A stretch of DNA of 64,000 bases from Thalassospira lucentensis (GCF_001613805.1 NZ_LPVY01000021.1:372001-436000), one strand, 5' to 3'. Shown: positions 36,349 through 45,894, numbered from the stretch's first letter. Notes: generated from the sequence alone by a model not told the origin. Translations and numbers: made by a program.

Positions 36349-36374
36349 CCGGGCGGGTAACGTGACCCGCCCGG
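36349..36374. repeat. Strong hairpin between amidohydrolase and XapX genes
   Basis: Perfect 10-base arms CCGGGCGGGT / ACCCGCCCGG with a six-base loop, 13 bases after the amidohydrolase stop. There is no T-run on the minus strand, so it may be an mRNA-processing or attenuation element more than a classic terminator. Confidence 0.6.
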
Positions 36375-36386
36375 CCCATAACGGCG

Positions 36387-38333
36387 CTAGACTGCAAAGC
36401 AGGAACAACCCAGCGCGCCCCAGAACGATTTAGCATCCGCAACCGGCACAGGATTATTCCAGGCAATCCCGTGATCATGTCCGTGGACACCGCAACCATG
36501 ATTACATGCGTCATGGCATGCGCGCTCCGCGTGATGAGCATGGGATTCCGGGCGCTGTCCGGGGCTTTGTTGATGCAAAACCGGACTCCACGACGGAGAT
36601 GCTGGCGGGATTTCCGGCGACAGGGACTGATACCCTCCTTCGCCGTAAACCACTTCTCCGCCAACCATGGTCATGACCGAGTTAATCCGGCGGATTTCTT
36701 CGGGCGGGACGCTTAGATAGTCAGCGGAAAGGATGGCCAGATCGGCATATTGTCCAGGTGCCAGCGTACCTTTGACATCCGCCTCGCCCGAGAACCATGC
36801 CGACCCTTTTGTCCACAGCATGAGCGCAGTTTCACGATCAAGAACGTTGTCATTGTCGTAAAGCGACATACCGCCAACCGTCTTGCCGGTAGTAAGCCAG
36901 TAAAGACCGACCCACGGGTCATAGGATGCAACGCGGGTCGCATCCGTTCCCGCCCCGACCGGAAGACCATATTCCAGCATTTTGGAGACAGGCGGGGTCG
37001 CCATGGCGGCATCCTTGCCGTAACGGTCGACAAAATATTCGCCCTGGAATGCCATGCGATGCTGGATCGCGATCCCGCCGCCCAGTGCCTTGATCCGTTC
37101 GATATTGCGTTCGGAAACGGTCTCGGCATGATCAATGATAAACCGCGTCTTGAACGGCTGTTTGCCATTCACCCGTTCGAACACACCAAGGAAACGGTCG
37201 ATGGTTTCGTCATAGGTCGCATGAATGCGGAACGGCCATTCGCGTTCAGCCAGCAATTCGACGATGGGTTCGAGTTCGCTTTCCATGACCGGCGCCAGAT
37301 CGGGGCGCGGTTCAAGGAAGTTTTCAAAATCTGCTGCCGACCAGGCAAGGTTTTCACCGGCGCCGTTCATCCGCAACATATCATCGCCAGCACCCGGTTC
37401 GGTCATTCCGACCCAGCGTTCATAATCGCTAAGCTCGTTCCCGGCGTTTTGCGCAAACAGGTTATAGGCGATGCGGACGGTCATCTGCCCGTCATCATGC
37501 AGACGGCGAATGACATCGTAATCTTCAGGATAATTCTGTCCGCCGCCGCCAGCATCAATGACGCTGGTGATGCCAAGCCGGTTCATTTCGCGCATATAGT
37601 GACGGGTGGAATTGATCTGATCCTCAATCGGAAGCTTGGGACCCTTGGCCAGCGTGGAGTAAAGGATCAGCGCGGATGGCTTGGCGACCAGGAGTCCGGT
37701 CGGATTACCCTTGGCATCCTTTTCAATCACGCCACCGGGCGGGTTTGGCGTGTTCTTATCAAAACCAAGAACCTTGATTGCGGCCTGGTTCAATAAAGCA
37801 CGCCCATAAAGGTGCAGGATAAAGACCGGCGTATCTGGTGCGGCAGCATTGATTTCATCAAGGGTTGGCATCCGGCGTTCGGCAAACTGGAATTCCGACC
37901 AGCCACCGACAACGCGCACCCATTGCGGGGCTGGCGTGACAGCCGCCTGCGCTTTAAGCATGCGTAGCGCGTCGGCAACGGACGGTACGTTTTCCCAGCG
38001 CAATTCCATGTTGAAGTTAAGACCACCGCGAATAAGGTGGGTATGGCTGTCATTCAGCCCCGGAATAATCCGGCGTCCCGCGCCGTTGATCATTTTGGTT
38101 TTGCGATCGGCCAGTTTGCGTATCCCGGCTTCGTCACCGACCGCAAGAACCTTGCCATCGGCAATTGCGATGGCTTCGGCTTCCGGGGTCTTTGGGTCGA
38201 GTGTCGTGACCTTGGCGTTGTAAATGATGGTGTCGGCGGTGTCTTTCATTTGCTGGCTCCTGATCCCTGTAATCGGCAAAGTCGACAAGGCGGCCGTGGC
38301 GGCAACACCTTTCACGAAAGTCCGGCGTTTCAT
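36387..38333 (-). CDS. Tat-exported amidohydrolase (YtcJ-like) with Cys/His-rich tail
   Basis: A 648-residue amidohydrolase-3-family protein. It begins MKRRTFVKGVAATAALSTLP, a twin-arginine signal (RRTFVKG), so it is exported folded. Metal-site motifs are PGLNDSHTHLIRGG near residue 95, a His in IDHAETVSERN and VGAGTDATRVASYDP near the end of the barrel. The last 70 residues form an unusual tail rich in His and Cys (HAHHAERACHDACNHGCGVH), ending in GALGCSCFAV. The ATG at 38333 follows AGGGAT. The substrate is unknown; neighbours suggest a small aromatic or heterocyclic amide pathway. Confidence 0.85.
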   Translation of the reverse strand: MKRRTFVKGVAATAALSTLPITGIRSQQMKDTADTIIYNAKVTTLDPKTPEAEAIAIADGKVLAVGDEAGIRKLADRKTKMINGAGRRIIPGLNDSHTHLIRGGLNFNMELRWENVPSVADALRMLKAQAAVTPAPQWVRVVGGWSEFQFAERRMPTLDEINAAAPDTPVFILHLYGRALLNQAAIKVLGFDKNTPNPPGGVIEKDAKGNPTGLLVAKPSALILYSTLAKGPKLPIEDQINSTRHYMREMNRLGITSVIDAGGGGQNYPEDYDVIRRLHDDGQMTVRIAYNLFAQNAGNELSDYERWVGMTEPGAGDDMLRMNGAGENLAWSAADFENFLEPRPDLAPVMESELEPIVELLAEREWPFRIHATYDETIDRFLGVFERVNGKQPFKTRFIIDHAETVSERNIERIKALGGGIAIQHRMAFQGEYFVDRYGKDAAMATPPVSKMLEYGLPVGAGTDATRVASYDPWVGLYWLTTGKTVGGMSLYDNDNVLDRETALMLWTKGSAWFSGEADVKGTLAPGQYADLAILSADYLSVPPEEIRRINSVMTMVGGEVVYGEGGYQSLSPEIPPASPSWSPVLHQQSPGQRPESHAHHAERACHDACNHGCGVHGHDHGIAWNNPVPVADAKSFWGALGCSCFAV

Positions 38334-38390
38334 TGATTTGATCCCTGCAAAAAAGGCAGCCTGAGACAAGCGATTGACCGGTCCACTGCC

Positions 38391-38431
38391 AAAAAGAAAA
38401 GGCACGACGGAGATCCCCTTTCCGTCGTGCC
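38391..38431 (-). terminator. Terminator after the isochorismatase gene
   Basis: GGCACGACGGA / TCCGTCGTGCC (38401-38411 and 38421-38431) followed on the minus strand by TTTTCTTTTT, seven bases after the stop of the isochorismatase-family gene and before the amidohydrolase start. Confidence 0.88.
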
Positions 38432-38437
38432 CTCACA

Positions 38438-39115
38438 TCAGGAAGCAGCCTGCGGTGCGAGGCGCGGACCGTGTTCGACACGTTCCGGTGCCTTGTGAAC
38501 CATGGTGTAGGCATAATCGACGCCCATGCCATATGCGCCGGAATGTTCTTTCACGAGTGCCATTACATCGTTGTAGGTTTCACGGTGTGCCCAGTCGCGC
38601 TGCCATTCCAGCAGAACCTGCTGCCAGGTGACCGGTACGACACCGGCCTGAACCATACGATCCATCGCATAATTATGCGCATCGACCGACGTACCGCCGG
38701 ATGCATCGGCGACCATATAGATTTCATAACCGCCTTCAAGCATTGCACAGAACGCGAAGGAGTTGTTACAGACTTCGGTCCACAAGCCGGAAACGATCAC
38801 TTTTTTGCGGCCGTTTGCCGCCAGTGCATCGCGTACTTTCTGATCGTCCCAGGAATTCATTGAGGTACGTTCAAGAAGCGGATTTTCAGGAAATACTGCC
38901 AGAAGTTCCGGATAGGTATGGCCCGAGAAGCTTTCGGTTTCGACGGTCGTGATCGTAGTCGGGATGTTGAAAATCTTGGCAGCCTTCGCCAGACCAACGG
39001 TGTTGTTTTTCAGAACCTGGCGGTCAATCGACTGAACACCGAATGCCATTTGCGGCTGGTGATCAATGAAGATGATCTGCGAATTTTTCGGAGTAAGAAG
39101 TTCGAGCTTTGACAT
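38438..39115 (-). CDS. Isochorismatase-family cysteine hydrolase (YcaC-like)
   Basis: A 225-residue cytoplasmic hydrolase of the isochorismatase superfamily: the catalytic Asp in IIFIDHQPQMAFGV (near residue 20), the Lys region GRKKVIVSGLWTEVCNNSF with the nucleophilic Cys (in TEVC), and the cis-peptide glycine stretch. This pattern fits YcaC-like enzymes of uncertain substrate, not isochorismatase proper. The ATG at 39115 follows AGGAG. It is divergent from a LysR regulator and is terminated before the amidohydrolase gene. Confidence 0.88.
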   Translation of the reverse strand: MSKLELLTPKNSQIIFIDHQPQMAFGVQSIDRQVLKNNTVGLAKAAKIFNIPTTITTVETESFSGHTYPELLAVFPENPLLERTSMNSWDDQKVRDALAANGRKKVIVSGLWTEVCNNSFAFCAMLEGGYEIYMVADASGGTSVDAHNYAMDRMVQAGVVPVTWQQVLLEWQRDWAHRETYNDVMALVKEHSGAYGMGVDYAYTMVHKAPERVEHGPRLAPQAAS

Positions 39116-39230
39116 GATAATTCTCCTGTTAATGACGTAAGTCTTGCCTGTTGATCCCCACCCGTTTTCATCTGTGCTCGGGTGATGAGGAGATAATGAC
39201 ATCTTTTAAAAATGGAACAATTCTGTTATT

Positions 39231-39264
39231 TTGAGACAAATTATCCCAAATTTGAGACAAATTA
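39231..39264. promoter_or_regulatory. 13-base direct repeat, likely LysR operator
   Basis: TTGAGACAAATTA occurs twice (39231-39243 and 39252-39264), offset by 21 bases, two helical turns; between them is the dyad CAAATT-N6-AATTTG (39237-39254). The block ends three bases before the lysR ATG, in the divergent gap with the isochorismatase gene. Confidence 0.6.
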
Positions 39265-39267
39265 ACG

Positions 39268-40164
39268 ATGGATCGTTTTGCTGAACTGCGCGCTTTTGTC
39301 GCAGTGGTTGAGAATTCCGGCTTTACCGCAGCGGCACGGGCATCACGCCTGCCCCGGTCTACGGTAAGCCGATTGGTCATGGGTCTTGAAGAAAGGTTGA
39401 ATACGCAGCTTCTTCAGCGATCGACACGAAGTGTCGCAACCACCAGCACGGGTCAGGTTTATTATGAACGTGCCCGGCAGGTGCTTGATGATCTTGACGA
39501 GATTGACCTTGCCGTTACGACAACGTCTTCGACACCGTCAGGACATTTGCGCATTAGTGCGCCCCTGCCCTTTCAGGGCATCAACTTCGCCCAAACCGTG
39601 GCGAATTTTGTAAAAGTCTATCCGGATATGACGGTTTCAATGGATTTGGAAACCCGACTGGTCGACCCGGTATCGGAAGGCTATGACCTGATCGTGCGAA
39701 TCGCCCGCCCGGATGAAGAAACCAATCTTGTTGATCACCGCATTGCGACGCTGAAATATGTCACCTGTGCGGCGCCGATGTATGTTCGAAAATACGGAAT
39801 GCCACAAACCCCAGCCGATCTGCGCAATCACAAGCTGATTGTCTACGCAAACCGCAATCGCATGCGGAACTGGGTCTATCAGACAGCCAATGGCCGGGTC
39901 GAAATCAAAGCAGAATCTGCGATGAAGACCAACAATATGGAAGCATTGATGGTCTGGGTCGAAAACGGTCTGGGCATATCCGTGCTTCCGGAATATGCCC
40001 TTCGCGATGCTTTCAAATACAAAAGATTGGTCAAGCTGCTTGAGGATTACGAACTGCCGAAGCTTTGCCTGCAGGTCATCTATCCGCCGACCCGGCATCT
40101 GTCATCAAAAGTACGCCTGTTCACCGATATGGTCGCCGAGGAATACTCAGCTGTTCACTTCTGA
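39268..40164 (+). CDS. LysR-family transcriptional regulator
   Basis: A 298-residue LysR regulator: HTH MDRFAELRAFVAVVENSGFT with RASRLPRSTVSRLVMGLEER, then a substrate-binding domain from about residue 90 (HLRISAPLPFQGINFAQTVA). It is divergent from the isochorismatase-family gene and likely controls it and the downstream amidohydrolase/XapX/MFS genes. The 13-base direct repeat at 39231-39264 just before its start is a candidate autoregulatory site. Confidence 0.92.
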   Translation: MDRFAELRAFVAVVENSGFTAAARASRLPRSTVSRLVMGLEERLNTQLLQRSTRSVATTSTGQVYYERARQVLDDLDEIDLAVTTTSSTPSGHLRISAPLPFQGINFAQTVANFVKVYPDMTVSMDLETRLVDPVSEGYDLIVRIARPDEETNLVDHRIATLKYVTCAAPMYVRKYGMPQTPADLRNHKLIVYANRNRMRNWVYQTANGRVEIKAESAMKTNNMEALMVWVENGLGISVLPEYALRDAFKYKRLVKLLEDYELPKLCLQVIYPPTRHLSSKVRLFTDMVAEEYSAVHF

Positions 40165-40202
40165 GACCAAAAGACTGTGTAAACAAGCCAACGGAATATC
40201 GA

Positions 40203-42833
40203 TTACAGGACTTCCTTGACCTTGGTCGCAAGATCCTTGAGCGAAAAGGGTTTGGGTAGGAAGTGAACACCGTTTTCTTCGTCAAGTTCGTCACGATAGG
40301 TATCTTCGGCATAGCCCGAAATAAAGATGACCCGCAAATCCGGACGCTTTTCGCGCAGCATCCGGATCAATGTCGGGCCATCGATCCCCGGCATCACCAC
40401 ATCGGAAATGACCAGATCGATGGTCTTGTCGGTTTTGGCCAGAACCTCAAGCGCGTTATCGCCATTATTGGCTTCAAGCACGTCATAACCCTTGCCGCGA
40501 AGTGCGCGGGCGCCGAATGTCCGCACTGCATCCTCGTCCTCGACCAGAAGGATCGCACCGGTGCCGGTCAGATCGCGTGACGGGGCTTCTTCGGCCACCG
40601 CACGGGTTTCGGCCAGTTCTTCCTCGGTTGCTTCGTAGCGCGGCAGATAGATCGTAAAGGTCGTGCCAACACCGGGTTCCGACTGAACGGCCACAAAACC
40701 ACCGGTCTGTTTGACGATCCCGTAAACGGTCGAAAGACCAAGCCCCGTTCCTTCACCGCGCTGTTTGGTCGAGAAGAAGGGTTCGAAAATACGCGTCAGG
40801 TTATCCTTGGGAATACCGATACCAGTATCGGAAACCTCGATCCGGATGTAATCCCCCGGCGGGATCAGTTCGGTGCCGGTATTACGCGCCTCGTCGACAA
40901 TCTCGGTACCGGTCTGAACCGTCAATGTCCCACCATTGGCCGCCATGGCATCGCGCGCATTGACGACAAGGTTGATAATCACCTGGTCAAGCTGCCCCGG
41001 GTCAACCTTTACCAACCCGATATCGCGCCCGTGACTGACCTTCAGATCAATCTTTTCACCAATCAGGCGACGCAGCAGGTTCGACATTTCTGCCAGTGCA
41101 TCGGTAATATTGATGATTTTCGGCTGCAATGTCTGACGGCGCGAAAACGCCAAAAGCTGCCGGACGAGATTGGCAGCACGATTGGCATTCTGTTTGATCT
41201 GCATGATGTCGGCGAAGCTGGGGTCACCCGGCCCATGCCGCGACAGCAACAGATCGCAGAAACCGATCATCGCAGTCAGCAGATTATTGAAATCATGCGC
41301 AACCCCGCCCGCAAGCTGGCCGACGGCCTGCATTTTCTGCGACTGGGCAAATTGTTCCTCAAGGTTCTTTTGTTCGGTCGTATCAAGGAAGTTCAGCAGA
41401 AGCGCACCTGCTTCGCCCGAGCGTCCGGCCACACGCTGCAGGTAAATCTGTGCGGCCACCCCGCGCGAACCCTGCAGACGGGCCTCGATCTGACCGCCCT
41501 TGCCCATACCCATGACAGCCTTGGACAGATAGCGCGCGACCTCGTCACGATCCTCGGGAACGATCAGTTCAAGAATGGATCGACCGATCACCCGTTCATG
41601 ACGCTGCCCCGCCGTCTCGATAAAGGCGCGGTTGGCGTCGGTGACGGTACCGGACATATCAGCCAGAACAATCGAAAGCGGGCTGTCATCAAAGAACCAG
41701 CGCACCCGCCGTTCTGTTTCCGCAAGCGCATGTTCCCATTCATGAGCCGGCATCGGATCAGGGAAGACCACCGCCTGGCTTCGGATCGGGCCGGTGCCGG
41801 GTGCATTGATCGAATGGGTGACAAAGCATTTGATGGGCTCGCCCCCCTTGACCTTGAGCTTTACCTCGCCATTCATGCCATCGCCGACAATAAGATCAGC
41901 CAGTTCCAGCGTGCCGCTGGCAAAATCTTCGGGTTCACCGCCAAGCCAGCTTGCCAGACGCCGGTTCAGGTAAAGAATGCGGCCTTCTTCATCCAGACCG
42001 CAGACACCGACAGGCAGACGTTCAATCATCTGGTCGGCCTGTTCGCTTCCGGCACCATCAGCCATCCGCGAGGCCACTCCGCCGACGGTCATTTCATCAT
42101 CCGAACCGGTAACAAACGTACCAAAAGCAGCAGACTGTTCTGCAATAACAAGTGAACGACCCGGTTCTGGCATGGCGGAGGGATCAATACCGTCAACAGT
42201 CCAAAGCATCTGACCCGCACGGGCATTTGCCGCCGTCACTGAAATGCGAAGACAGGCCGTTCCGGCTTCGTAGGTTTCTTCAGCAATGTGTTCTGACGAT
42301 GCGTCGTCGTTACCGGTATCATTCCCGATTGCGTCACTGTCCGCAGGCTCGGCAGGAGCCGCAAGCGCCAGTTGCTCGGGCTTTTTGGACTGGGAAAAAT
42401 CGACATAAATCTCACCGGCCTCGCCGCGCATTGCACGCGTACGCAAATCGGCCAGTTCGGAACTGCCGACATCCAGATAGCTCAGGCGTGCCTCAAGTGC
42501 GGCAAGCATGTCTTCGCCCGGTTCGATACCGAGTTTGCGGGGAAAGGCAGGATTGGCATAAAGCGTGCGGCCATAGGCATCGATCAGAGCAACACCAATA
42601 TCGGAATGCGCCAGACCATTCAGTAATGGTGCCAGACCACGATCTCCGGCAGATCGCCAGCGTGCAGACAGTGACAGGGCGGCCACCGCAACGATCGCCA
42701 CCCCCGTTACCATGGACCCGATGATCCACATAATACGCACATCAAGGCCAGCCTTTGCCATGACCTGCAACAGGACATAAACAAAAGCGACAAATGCGAC
42801 ACTTACAGCAAGGATAATTCCCCGAAACAGCAC
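40203..42833 (-). CDS. cckA: CckA-type hybrid histidine kinase/response regulator
   Basis: An 876-residue hybrid kinase, by layout CckA, which feeds phosphate through ChpT to CtrA and controls cell cycle and motility in alphaproteobacteria. Domains: two membrane helices (residues 1-55), PAS regions near 75-110, 275-305 and 375-480, HisKA with the phosphorylated His513 in GGVAHDFNNLLTAMIGFCDL, a HATPase (N-box NLVVNARDAM, then FSTKQRGEGTGLGLSTVYG) and a C-terminal receiver with Asp811 in LVISDVVMPGIDGP. The start is a GTG after AAGG. A likely CtrA site occurs upstream of cheY in this window. Confidence 0.9.
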   Translation of the reverse strand: MLFRGIILAVSVAFVAFVYVLLQVMAKAGLDVRIMWIIGSMVTGVAIVAVAALSLSARWRSAGDRGLAPLLNGLAHSDIGVALIDAYGRTLYANPAFPRKLGIEPGEDMLAALEARLSYLDVGSSELADLRTRAMRGEAGEIYVDFSQSKKPEQLALAAPAEPADSDAIGNDTGNDDASSEHIAEETYEAGTACLRISVTAANARAGQMLWTVDGIDPSAMPEPGRSLVIAEQSAAFGTFVTGSDDEMTVGGVASRMADGAGSEQADQMIERLPVGVCGLDEEGRILYLNRRLASWLGGEPEDFASGTLELADLIVGDGMNGEVKLKVKGGEPIKCFVTHSINAPGTGPIRSQAVVFPDPMPAHEWEHALAETERRVRWFFDDSPLSIVLADMSGTVTDANRAFIETAGQRHERVIGRSILELIVPEDRDEVARYLSKAVMGMGKGGQIEARLQGSRGVAAQIYLQRVAGRSGEAGALLLNFLDTTEQKNLEEQFAQSQKMQAVGQLAGGVAHDFNNLLTAMIGFCDLLLSRHGPGDPSFADIMQIKQNANRAANLVRQLLAFSRRQTLQPKIINITDALAEMSNLLRRLIGEKIDLKVSHGRDIGLVKVDPGQLDQVIINLVVNARDAMAANGGTLTVQTGTEIVDEARNTGTELIPPGDYIRIEVSDTGIGIPKDNLTRIFEPFFSTKQRGEGTGLGLSTVYGIVKQTGGFVAVQSEPGVGTTFTIYLPRYEATEEELAETRAVAEEAPSRDLTGTGAILLVEDEDAVRTFGARALRGKGYDVLEANNGDNALEVLAKTDKTIDLVISDVVMPGIDGPTLIRMLREKRPDLRVIFISGYAEDTYRDELDEENGVHFLPKPFSLKDLATKVKEVL

Positions 42834-42959
42834 GCGACCGCCTTTAACGCCAATAACTTACAATATTGCTCTATACTTTTAGCTGCTATTGGGCTGACTG
42901 GCTACCGGCAAGTTTTACATTAGTCGGAAGACATAATGTACTCTGCCCGGACCCCAGGC

Positions 42960-43841
42960 CTAGCGCATGATCGCAGCCGCAATTTCCTGCCCCAAATCGG
43001 CAATCGCAGCATTGCGTTCATCCATTGATGCAGATGTTTGGGTTATATAGATCGCAACAATCACCGGCTTTTGTTCCGGCGGCCAGATCACTGCCACAAT
43101 CGCACGCGATCCGAACCCGCCTGCCCCTGTTCGGTCCGCAATCTTCCAGTCGTCGGGTAAACCGGCCCGCAGCAACGGACCACTGACCTGATTACCCGTT
43201 AGCCAGTCTTCAAGAAGCTGCCGGGAATCTGCAGACAGGGCATCGCCAAGCAATAGATAGGCAAGCGAAGCGCGCATGGCATCGGGGGTTGTGGTATCGC
43301 GCGGATCGCCCGGTTTTGCGGTATTCAGATCGGGTTCGATCCGGTCAAGTCGGGTCACATCATCGTCAATATCACGCAAATAGGCGGTAAGTTCATCCGG
43401 CCCGCCCAAAGCATCAAGGATCAGGTTGGCTGCTGTATTATCACTCAGATGCAGGGTCGCTTCGCACAATTCCCCGATCGTCATCCCGCTATCAACGTGC
43501 TTTTCGGTTGTCGGTGAATAAGTCACCAGATCTTCGACGCCGTAGATAATCCGGCGATCAAGCGTTTCTGTTCCAAGGTCGACCTTGTGGAGTATCGCCG
43601 CACAGGCAAGAAGTTTGAACGTGCTTGTCAGCGGGAAACGTTCATCTGCACGATATTGCCATTCCCGGCCGTTTTCCACATTCAGAATACTGACGCCAAC
43701 CCGCGCATCAAGCCGGGTTTCAACCGCGTGAATGGCATCCGTCAGGCGATCATTAGCCGATGCAGCCATCGGCATCCCGAACGGCACCTGCAACGATAGA
43801 ACGGTAGCAGTTACCAGAACGGCTTTTTTAAACGCAGACAT
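42960..43841 (-). CDS. Class A beta-lactamase of the RTG (carbenicillinase) type
   Basis: A 293-residue secreted serine beta-lactamase (EC 3.5.2.6). Signal peptide MSAFKKAVLVTATVLSLQVP. Class A motifs: STFK (Ser73-Lys76), SDN (133-135), EPDLN (Glu169) and, in place of the usual KTG, RTG (237-239) in IADRTGAGGFGSRA, as in CARB/PSE enzymes, which favour carbenicillin-type penicillins. The ATG at 43841 is preferred to one at 43871. It stands alone between cckA and the flagellar genes, with no regulator such as ampR beside it. Confidence 0.93.
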   Translation of the reverse strand: MSAFKKAVLVTATVLSLQVPFGMPMAASANDRLTDAIHAVETRLDARVGVSILNVENGREWQYRADERFPLTSTFKLLACAAILHKVDLGTETLDRRIIYGVEDLVTYSPTTEKHVDSGMTIGELCEATLHLSDNTAANLILDALGGPDELTAYLRDIDDDVTRLDRIEPDLNTAKPGDPRDTTTPDAMRASLAYLLLGDALSADSRQLLEDWLTGNQVSGPLLRAGLPDDWKIADRTGAGGFGSRAIVAVIWPPEQKPVIVAIYITQTSASMDERNAAIADLGQEIAAAIMR

Positions 43842-43972
43842 ATTTTGCAGACTTCCCGGAAACAAAAACAAACAGATAACGAGGCAGGCTGCTTGTTACC
43901 GGGATTAACGGCCGAATTTTGGCGCAATAATGTCGAAAGGTCGAACTTGCGAGTGGCCATCTGGGCCTGCAC

Positions 43973-45049
43973 TCAGCCCAGCTTCTTGCCGCGCTGGCGG
44001 AAAACGAACGAGATAATTTCGGCAACCGCCTTGTAATGTTCGGGCGGGATTTCCTGATCGACTTCCACTGTTGCAAACAGGGCACGCGCAACTGGTGGAT
44101 TTTCCATAATGGTGACGTTGTTTTCTTCAGCCACTTCACGGATTTTAAGCGCGATATTGTCCTGCCCCTTGGCGACACACATCGGGGCCTCCATTACACC
44201 GACATCATATTTCAGCGCCACCGCATAGTGCGTCGGGTTGGTGATCACGACGTCGGCACTGGGCACATTTTGCATCATGCGCTGCTGGGCGCGCTGCATC
44301 CTGATCTGGCGGACCTTGGCCTTGATTTCCGGGCTGCCCTCGGTCTGTTTGTATTCGTCCTTGATCTCCTGCTTGGACATTTTCATCTGCTTGGTGAATT
44401 CATAGCGCTGATAGGCAAAATCGAGCCCCGCAATCACGGCCGTCAGCGAAATGGCAGCGATCATCAGAATAATGATCATATCGTAAAGCCGTTCCAGCGC
44501 CATTTCGATCGGCATCTGAGGATAAAGCTCAACATCCATCAGTTCGGGAACAATCACAAACCCCAAGACTGCACCGACCAGAACAATCTTGAAAACGTTT
44601 TTGACGAACTCGACCATGTTCTTCATCGAGAACAGGTTCTTCGCCCCATTCAGAGGGTTAAGTTTATCCGGTTTGGGAGAAATACGCTCAACGGCGATGA
44701 CCAGGCCGTTTTGCAGCAAATGCCCGGCAGCAGCAAAAAACATCAAAAGAACAAAAGGAATGCCCAACACATAAAGCATTCCCAACAGCACATCCTTCAT
44801 AAGCACCGGCAGGCCTGCCTGGCTGACATCATACATATGCGGATGTTCGATAAATCCAACCGCAAGATCCCGGACGGACTGCGCCATACCGGGCGCCATC
44901 ATGGTCATCACCAGACCACCACCAAATAGCAACATGAAGTTACCGACTTCCTTGGAAACCGGTACCTGCCCTTTCTTTCGGGCGTCCTCAAGCTTTTTAC
45001 TTGTGGGGTCTTCTGTCTTTTGGCTGTCGTCTTCGTCGGCCATTCCCAT
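43973..45049 (-). CDS. flhB: Flagellar export switch protein FlhB
   Basis: FlhB (358 residues) is the export-gate protein that switches substrate specificity from rod/hook to filament. Four membrane helices lie between about residues 35 and 215, and the cytoplasmic domain carries the autocleavage motif NPTH at residues 271-274 (VITNPTHYAVALKY). The first 25 residues have the usual EKTEDPT-like start (SQKTEDPTSKKLEDARKKGQ). The start may be the ATG at 45049 or at 45043. It is the last gene of the flgB-to-flhB operon. An orphan FlhB-like C-terminal domain is encoded at 48375. Confidence 0.97.
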   Translation of the reverse strand: MGMADEDDSQKTEDPTSKKLEDARKKGQVPVSKEVGNFMLLFGGGLVMTMMAPGMAQSVRDLAVGFIEHPHMYDVSQAGLPVLMKDVLLGMLYVLGIPFVLLMFFAAAGHLLQNGLVIAVERISPKPDKLNPLNGAKNLFSMKNMVEFVKNVFKIVLVGAVLGFVIVPELMDVELYPQMPIEMALERLYDMIIILMIAAISLTAVIAGLDFAYQRYEFTKQMKMSKQEIKDEYKQTEGSPEIKAKVRQIRMQRAQQRMMQNVPSADVVITNPTHYAVALKYDVGVMEAPMCVAKGQDNIALKIREVAEENNVTIMENPPVARALFATVEVDQEIPPEHYKAVAEIISFVFRQRGKKLG

Positions 45050-45093
45050 ACCATTCCGGATTGCCCGGCATTATGCCGAAAGGTTGGCGGTCC

Positions 45094-45858
45094 CTAGGGG
45101 TTGACGAAACTTTCCAACCCGTTCTCGTAATATTCCAAAAATACCATCATCATGGTCGGCAATGCCAGTGCCAGAAGCACAAAAGCCAACCCGATCTGAA
45201 CCGGCATGGCGACAAAGAACACCGGCAACTGGGGCATCAGCTTGTTCAAAATACCCAACGCCACCTGCAGCACGATCGCAACGATCAGGAACGGAGCCGA
45301 GATTTTCATCGCGATGACAAAACTCTCATTGATCGCACGTGCGAAAAATTCGCTCATATCACCAACCGGCAAGGCGCCACCCGGCGGAAACAGGGAATAG
45401 CTTTCAAACACGGCCTGTATCATCAGATGATCAAGGCCGGTTACAAAAATCAAAACCATGCCGATCTGCGTAATGAAGTTGCCTGTTACCGCACTTTGCG
45501 CCCCCGACAGCGCATCACCGCTGAAGGCGTTTGCCATCGAAGAACTATAGGCAATAATCGAACCGGCCGTTTGCAAACCCGCCATCATGACCTGCCCAAA
45601 CAAACCAAAAAATGCTCCGATGGTCAGTTCATAGGCCAGATGTACAAAAAGCGTCGGCGCATCAGCAGGCTGTTCGGGGATCAACGGACCCGCCAGCGGT
45701 GAAATCACCACTGCCACCCAAAAAGCAAAAACCAGCCGAACCCTTGCGGGTACAACCCTTGCCCCGATTCCAGGCATAAAGGCAAAGGCCGCCCCGACCC
45801 TGGCAAAGCTCATCAGGACCACATAGACATTAAGTGTCAGAAGATCATCGAGATTCAT
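45094..45858 (-). CDS. fliR: Flagellar export protein FliR
   Basis: FliR (254 residues) is an export-gate membrane protein that, with FliP and FliQ, forms the export channel. It has six hydrophobic segments and the family signature near RVGAAFAFMPGIGARVVPAR and GLQTAGSIIAYSSSMANAF. It sits between fliQ (36 bases upstream) and flhB (44 bases downstream) in one transcription unit. Confidence 0.96.
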   Translation of the reverse strand: MNLDDLLTLNVYVVLMSFARVGAAFAFMPGIGARVVPARVRLVFAFWVAVVISPLAGPLIPEQPADAPTLFVHLAYELTIGAFFGLFGQVMMAGLQTAGSIIAYSSSMANAFSGDALSGAQSAVTGNFITQIGMVLIFVTGLDHLMIQAVFESYSLFPPGGALPVGDMSEFFARAINESFVIAMKISAPFLIVAIVLQVALGILNKLMPQLPVFFVAMPVQIGLAFVLLALALPTMMMVFLEYYENGLESFVNP

Positions 45859-45894
45859 CTTCTTTCAGGATGTCCTGTTATTGGGTTTGTTTCG

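Noticed and set aside
36349-36374. Hairpin after the amidohydrolase gene as a full terminator
   Set aside because: The stem is strong but no T-run follows on the transcribed strand.
41031-42155. 374-codon frame opposite cckA
   Set aside because: Antisense to conserved kinase domains and lacking protein-like features.
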